Below are positions 6,913-8,480 of a stretch of 8,480 nucleotides of DNA, piece by piece. Numbering within the stretch: the first letter of the stretch is position 1; each line of letters begins with the position of its first letter. A program made the translations under genes and the position numbers. Origin of the DNA: Nonlabens sp. Its GTDB lineage: Bacteria; Bacteroidota; Bacteroidia; Flavobacteriales; Flavobacteriaceae. The notes below the pieces were generated by a model. It saw nothing but the letters and a program-made list of their open reading frames with translations. It searched no databases and had not been told where the DNA came from. The DNA lies in contig JALZUY010000070.1 of the NCBI GenBank assembly GCA_023301395.1, positions 1 to 8,480 of the forward strand, written 5' to 3'.

Positions 6913-7779
6913 CTACAACTTCAATAACGAGTCACGTATTCTACCATAATGTCGCCATGGAATAAAATGATTAGCACTATCAATAGCATCTGTTTGAAGT
7001 TTTTTTGCATTGATAAACTTAGTCTCCATATATTTAACATTTTCAAACGGCACGAGTTCATCTAGTGTACCATGAACAATATATATATTAGAAGTGATTT
7101 TATCTAGCTCTTTATCTAGTATGTACAAATCATCTTTGAGCCATATCAATTCTTTATTTGAAGTTCTCAACGCTCCTGGAACCAAATACTTAAGAGGAAA
7201 AGAAGCTATTACAGGCCTCCATTTTTCTGGCTTTTCAGCTTTAGGATCTAGCGCTCCAGCGAGTATGACTAAATTCTCATATGCTAGTGAATCTAAAACC
7301 GCCATTTTTGCAATTAATGGACTTCCGTAAGAATGACCTATTAAGGTGACACTCTGGTTATTTTTCTTAATTTGTTTCAAAAAAGCATTAAGAGTTTTTG
7401 CTTGATCTTCTAAGTTTTTAGCATCTCGATAATCACTGAAACCAAATCCAGGTCGATCCACCGAAATCATCTGGTAACGCTCTAACAATAAGCTATCCTG
7501 TATATACCTCTCAAATGCATTCCAACTACCAGGCGATCCATGTACAAATACTAACAATTCTTTATCTTGTTTACCAGTTTGTATGTAATGTATTTGTTGA
7601 TTGTTTATAACAGCAGTCGTGTCTGTATACTCCATATTTGCCAGTTCAAAGCTTTGACGAGTTTCTTTGTTTGAATGGCGCATCGTAAAACAAGATTCAC
7701 AAAATATTATAAAGGAAAATAGAAATATATATCCTATAATTTTGAATTTGTTTTTTCTTAATATGGAACTGTATTTCAT
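6913..7779 (-). CDS. Alpha/beta hydrolase with N-terminal membrane anchor or lipoprotein signal
   Basis: This 288-aa protein has a positively charged N-terminus and one hydrophobic stretch (about 13-27) ending in 'FCESCF'. It is therefore exported or anchored, with Cys27 or Cys30 as possible but non-canonical lipidation sites. The rest is an alpha/beta hydrolase fold. 'FVHGSPGSW' (78-86) carries the HG oxyanion loop. 'VDRPGFGFSD' (107-116) is the usual strand-turn. 'LIGHSYG' (146-152) holds nucleophile Ser150. 'HGTLDELVPF' (236-245) supplies Asp240, and 'SANHFIPW' (268-275) supplies His271. The full catalytic triad is therefore present. The fold cannot tell esterase, lipase, peptidase or dehalogenase apart, so the substrate is unknown. 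It starts 34 nt after the 131-aa gene on the same strand and is probably the last gene of the E1-led transcript. The ATG at 7777-7779 precedes a standard signal sequence, which supports the start. Confidence 0.88.
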   Translation of the reverse strand: MKYSSILRKNKFKIIGYIFLFSFIIFCESCFTMRHSNKETRQSFELANMEYTDTTAVINNQQIHYIQTGKQDKELLVFVHGSPGSWNAFERYIQDSLLLERYQMISVDRPGFGFSDYRDAKNLEDQAKTLNAFLKQIKKNNQSVTLIGHSYGSPLIAKMAVLDSLAYENLVILAGALDPKAEKPEKWRPVIASFPLKYLVPGALRTSNKELIWLKDDLYILDKELDKITSNIYIVHGTLDELVPFENVKYMETKFINAKKLQTDAIDSANHFIPWRHYGRIRDSLLKL

Positions 7780-7813
7780 AAGTTAATAAATTTGATTTTC
7801 AGTCATTTCATAA

Positions 7814-8209
7814 TTAATGAAAATCTACAACTTGCTTAAATGACTTAGCATTTTCTACTCTTGTGATATATAAATTTTTATAGCTTTCATCTACTGATAA
7901 AGCATCTTTAAATTTTATTAAAACATCTTTTTTCAGATCTTCAATAAGTATGATTTCCTTTGTTTTATCAAATACTAAATTACCTTTATAGAAACCAGGA
8001 ATAAATTTCAAAAGCTTTTTCCAAGAATCCCCTAAAAACATGACTGACAACACTTTATAAACATCACCATTACAATCTATATATTTTTGATCTTGAAATT
8101 TATTTCTATTCCTGAAATTAACTTTATCATCTTTAATAAAAACAGTTGAGAATTCTGTATATCCTTCATGCCAGTTTTCAAAAGAAACATTCATTAATGG
8201 AAATTCCAT
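7814..8209 (-). CDS. Hypothetical protein, 131 aa
   Basis: I do not recognise this protein. It is a soluble, charged sequence without signal peptide, membrane segment or clear metal-binding motif. It alternates short beta-like segments ('STVFIKDDKVNF' at 21-32, 'GNLVFDKTKEIILIEDL' at 76-92, 'KNLYITRVENAKSF' at 111-124) and has one cysteine (Cys46). The ATG lies only 10 nt after the stop of the E1 gene, with no room for a promoter, so it is very likely cotranscribed with and translated after it. Codon and base usage look like the neighbours. It is taken as a real gene because of its operon-like spacing, its ordinary amino-acid composition and the lack of a better frame on either strand. Confidence 0.7.
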   Translation of the reverse strand: MEFPLMNVSFENWHEGYTEFSTVFIKDDKVNFRNRNKFQDQKYIDCNGDVYKVLSVMFLGDSWKKLLKFIPGFYKGNLVFDKTKEIILIEDLKKDVLIKFKDALSVDESYKNLYITRVENAKSFKQVVDFH

Positions 8210-8219
8210 AAGTTAAAAA

Positions 8220-8480
8220 TTAATACCTCAATATCTCCTCAATCTTTACTTTCACCTTTTCAGTGTTAGGGATCATCGTTTCTTCTAGGACAGAATTTAA
8301 TGGAATCGCAGGCATATTTTCAGAACCTATCACCATTACTGGAGCATCGATGTGCTTAAAACATTCTTCTTGTATACGACCCTGTAAACCTCTAGAAAAT
8401 CCGTTATCACTAGGTTCTTCAGTAACAACAAGACATTTACCACATTTTTTTACACTTGCAAAAACCGTCTCATAATCTAA
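8220..8480 (-). CDS. 2-oxoacid dehydrogenase E1, beta-region C-terminus (partial)
   Basis: The last 86 residues are visible; the gene continues past the right edge. 'LVVTEEPSDNGFSRGLQGRI' followed by 'QEECF', 'IDAPVMVIGSENMPAIPLN' and 'LEETMIPN' is the C-terminal transketolase-like domain of the beta part of thiamine-diphosphate 2-oxoacid dehydrogenases. This domain contributes to the beta-beta interface. In many flavobacteria alpha and beta are fused in one protein of about 650-690 residues; this fragment would fit that, but the alpha part is out of view. The enzyme decarboxylates a 2-oxoacid (branched-chain acids or pyruvate) and passes the acyl group to the lipoyl E2 component in the cytoplasm; the substrate cannot be read from this end. 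The stop is 10 nt before the 131-aa gene. Confidence 0.88.
   Translation of the reverse strand, partial: LDYETVFASVKKCGKCLVVTEEPSDNGFSRGLQGRIQEECFKHIDAPVMVIGSENMPAIPLNSVLEETMIPNTEKVKVKIEEILRY

Noticed and set aside
8263..8475. Plus-strand 70-codon frame
   Set aside because: It lies wholly opposite the well-supported E1 C-terminus and has no recognisable content.

Overview
The window is low-GC DNA from a member of the Bacteroidota, most likely a marine-type Flavobacteriia. Three things point there. Two secreted tail-fibre-domain proteins carry the N-terminal 'AQVGIN / LDL..ENKGILIPR' signature typical of that group. The 2-oxoacid dehydrogenase E1 tail has the style of the group. One promoter fits the flavobacterial consensus TTG-N17-23-TANNTTTG. 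No RNA gene, CRISPR array, IS element or phage structural module is visible.

Layout, left to right. Positions 1-733 hold a heavily decayed, 5'-truncated copy (minus strand) of an HTTM-family membrane protein gene; it runs off the left edge. A 186-nt spacer follows. Two plus-strand tandem paralogues (920-2107 and 2150-3331) encode secreted proteins ending in a peptidase S74 intramolecular chaperone domain. They converge on a minus-strand operon read from right to left. That operon begins at a likely promoter with a 16-bp palindrome (6824-6857). It continues with an HTTM gene interrupted by one in-frame TAA (6765-5263), then an intact HTTM gene (5266-3782, ATGA overlap), then an OsmC-family thiol peroxidase-like gene (3765-3349, 16-nt gap). 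Further right, also on the minus strand, is a second tightly spaced group: the C-terminus of a 2-oxoacid dehydrogenase E1 beta region (8480-8220, cut by the window edge), an unrecognised 131-aa protein (8209-7814), and a membrane-targeted alpha/beta hydrolase (7779-6913).

How the pieces relate. The HTTM family (related to vitamin K-dependent gamma-glutamyl carboxylase) occurs three times: one intact, one with a single nonsense codon, one in ruins. The ruined copy is clearly closest to the intact one. The HTTM-HTTM-OsmC operon may link an integral-membrane, possibly quinone-dependent enzyme with a thiol-based peroxidase; that is an inference. The two S74 proteins look like self-processing, trimeric surface fibres and are probably a locally duplicated pair unrelated in function to the HTTM genes. 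The E1 gene is central metabolism; the two genes behind it have no evident metabolic link.
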